Notes under the pieces: generated by a model | What the model was told of the DNA's origin: nothing | The model's input: only the letters and a program-made list of their open reading frames with translations | The model's database searches: none | In this document: positions 63,632-64,000 of the stretch, one piece after another | How the letters are laid out: each line of letters begins with the position of its first letter | Position numbering within the stretch: the stretch's first letter is position 1 | Position numbers and translations under genes: made by a program | Source of the DNA: Pseudomonas oryzicola | Lineage (GTDB): Bacteria; Pseudomonadota; Gammaproteobacteria; Pseudomonadales; Pseudomonadaceae | Direction of reading: 5' to 3' | NCBI RefSeq assembly: GCF_014269185.2 | Contig: NZ_JABWRZ020000001.1 | Span: 1,575,001-1,639,000, forward strand | Length of the DNA: 64,000 nt

Positions 63632-64000
63632 TCAGCGCAATTTCTCCAGCATCTGGTAATACCACATCCCTGCCGCCAACAGCGGGTTCCCCAGCAATTC
63701 CCCCATTGGCACCCGCACATGCTTGCACTGGGCAAAGGTGTCGAACTTCTCCAGCGTCCCGGTCAACGCCTCGGCCATGATCTCGCCCATGATGTGGCTG
63801 GTGGCAATGCCGTGCCCCGAATAGCCCTGGCAATACCACACGTTGTCCGACAGCTTGCCCAGTTGCGGGATACGGTTGACCACGATGCCCATCGCGCAGC
63901 TCCACTGGAATTCGATCGGCACGCCTTTCAACGCCGGGAAGGTGCGTTCGATGCACGGGCGCAGTTCACCAGCGATGTCGCGTGAGTCACGGCCGGAATA
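63632..64000 (-). CDS. FAD-dependent oxidoreductase, PuuB/OrdL-like, C-terminal part (5' end outside window)
   Basis: The minus-strand frame is open to the window edge, so only the last 122 residues are seen. They match the C-terminus of DadA-like FAD oxidoreductases of the gamma-glutamylputrescine oxidase (PuuB/OrdL) kind. IPQLGKLSDNVWYCQGYSGH precedes GIATSHIMGEIMAEAL, the FAD-contacting end of the family; a glycine-rich nucleotide-binding N-terminus must lie outside. The substrate is probably a polyamine-derived or amino compound. The frame has no start codon in the window. Confidence 0.8.
   Translation of the reverse strand, partial: YSGRDSRDIAGELRPCIERTFPALKGVPIEFQWSCAMGIVVNRIPQLGKLSDNVWYCQGYSGHGIATSHIMGEIMAEALTGTLEKFDTFAQCKHVRVPMGELLGNPLLAAGMWYYQMLEKLR

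Overview
The window is high-GC, densely coded chromosomal DNA from a fluorescent Pseudomonas, most likely of the P. putida group. The evidence is the gene families, paired REP-type palindromes of the form GCGGGT-AACCCGC between genes, and the gene order phaJ1-type hydratase / lysophospholipase / fadD2 / fadD1 / FAD oxidoreductase at the right end. I see no rRNA, tRNA, CRISPR array or insertion sequence. The genes at both ends run off the window.

Left part (1-9000), core metabolism: the end of an MFS transporter, then the translationally coupled 5-oxoprolinase genes pxpABC; a CoxE-like VWA protein with its MoxR ATPase; a DUF748 protein; cysK; and an LpxO-type lipid A hydroxylase. At 9048-10205 lies a solitary AAA ATPase with a C-terminal winged-helix-like region. 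Its promoter carries eight helically phased CTATA repeats in two matching quartets. This is the most unusual regulatory structure in the window and I do not recognise the system.

Central part (10351-44837), a pyoverdine siderophore locus. It holds pvdE (ABC exporter), an azurin gene placed directly upstream of pvdE, a SyrP-like aspartate beta-hydroxylase, three giant NRPS genes (2155, 4105 and 2859 aa), the ferripyoverdine receptor fpvA and the periplasmic maturation gene pvdO. Reading the adenylation codes by eye gives L-Asp, L-Lys, D-Asp, D-Ser, Ala (or Gly), D-Ser, N5-OH-Orn with a C-terminal thioesterase. Hydroxylation of one Asp is expected from the SyrP homologue. The chromophore NRPS (PvdL) and the PvdS/PfrI sigma factor are not in the window. 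Four TAAAT-N16-CGT type iron-starvation boxes are visible: before azu-pvdE, syrP, NRPS1 and pvdO. Three of them share TTCGTCTGA at the -10. A 1.7-kb adenylation-domain segment (serine) is nearly identical in NRPS2 and NRPS3.

Right part (44838-64000), core genes again: two DMT-family transporters around a DUF4265 gene, aceK, a DUF6279 lipoprotein, cvfB, a small CsbD protein, a YihY/BrkB membrane protein coupled to a peptide deformylase, a GNAT acetyltransferase that may start at ATT, a DUF2790 protein and a LysE exporter. An ECF42-type sigma operon follows (SnoaL-like, DGPF/YCII, AHSA1, sigma factor) with a matching TGTCGA-N17-CGAC promoter. The window closes with the phaJ1-type / hydrolase / fadD2 / fadD1 fatty-acid genes and the C-terminal part of a PuuB-like oxidoreductase.
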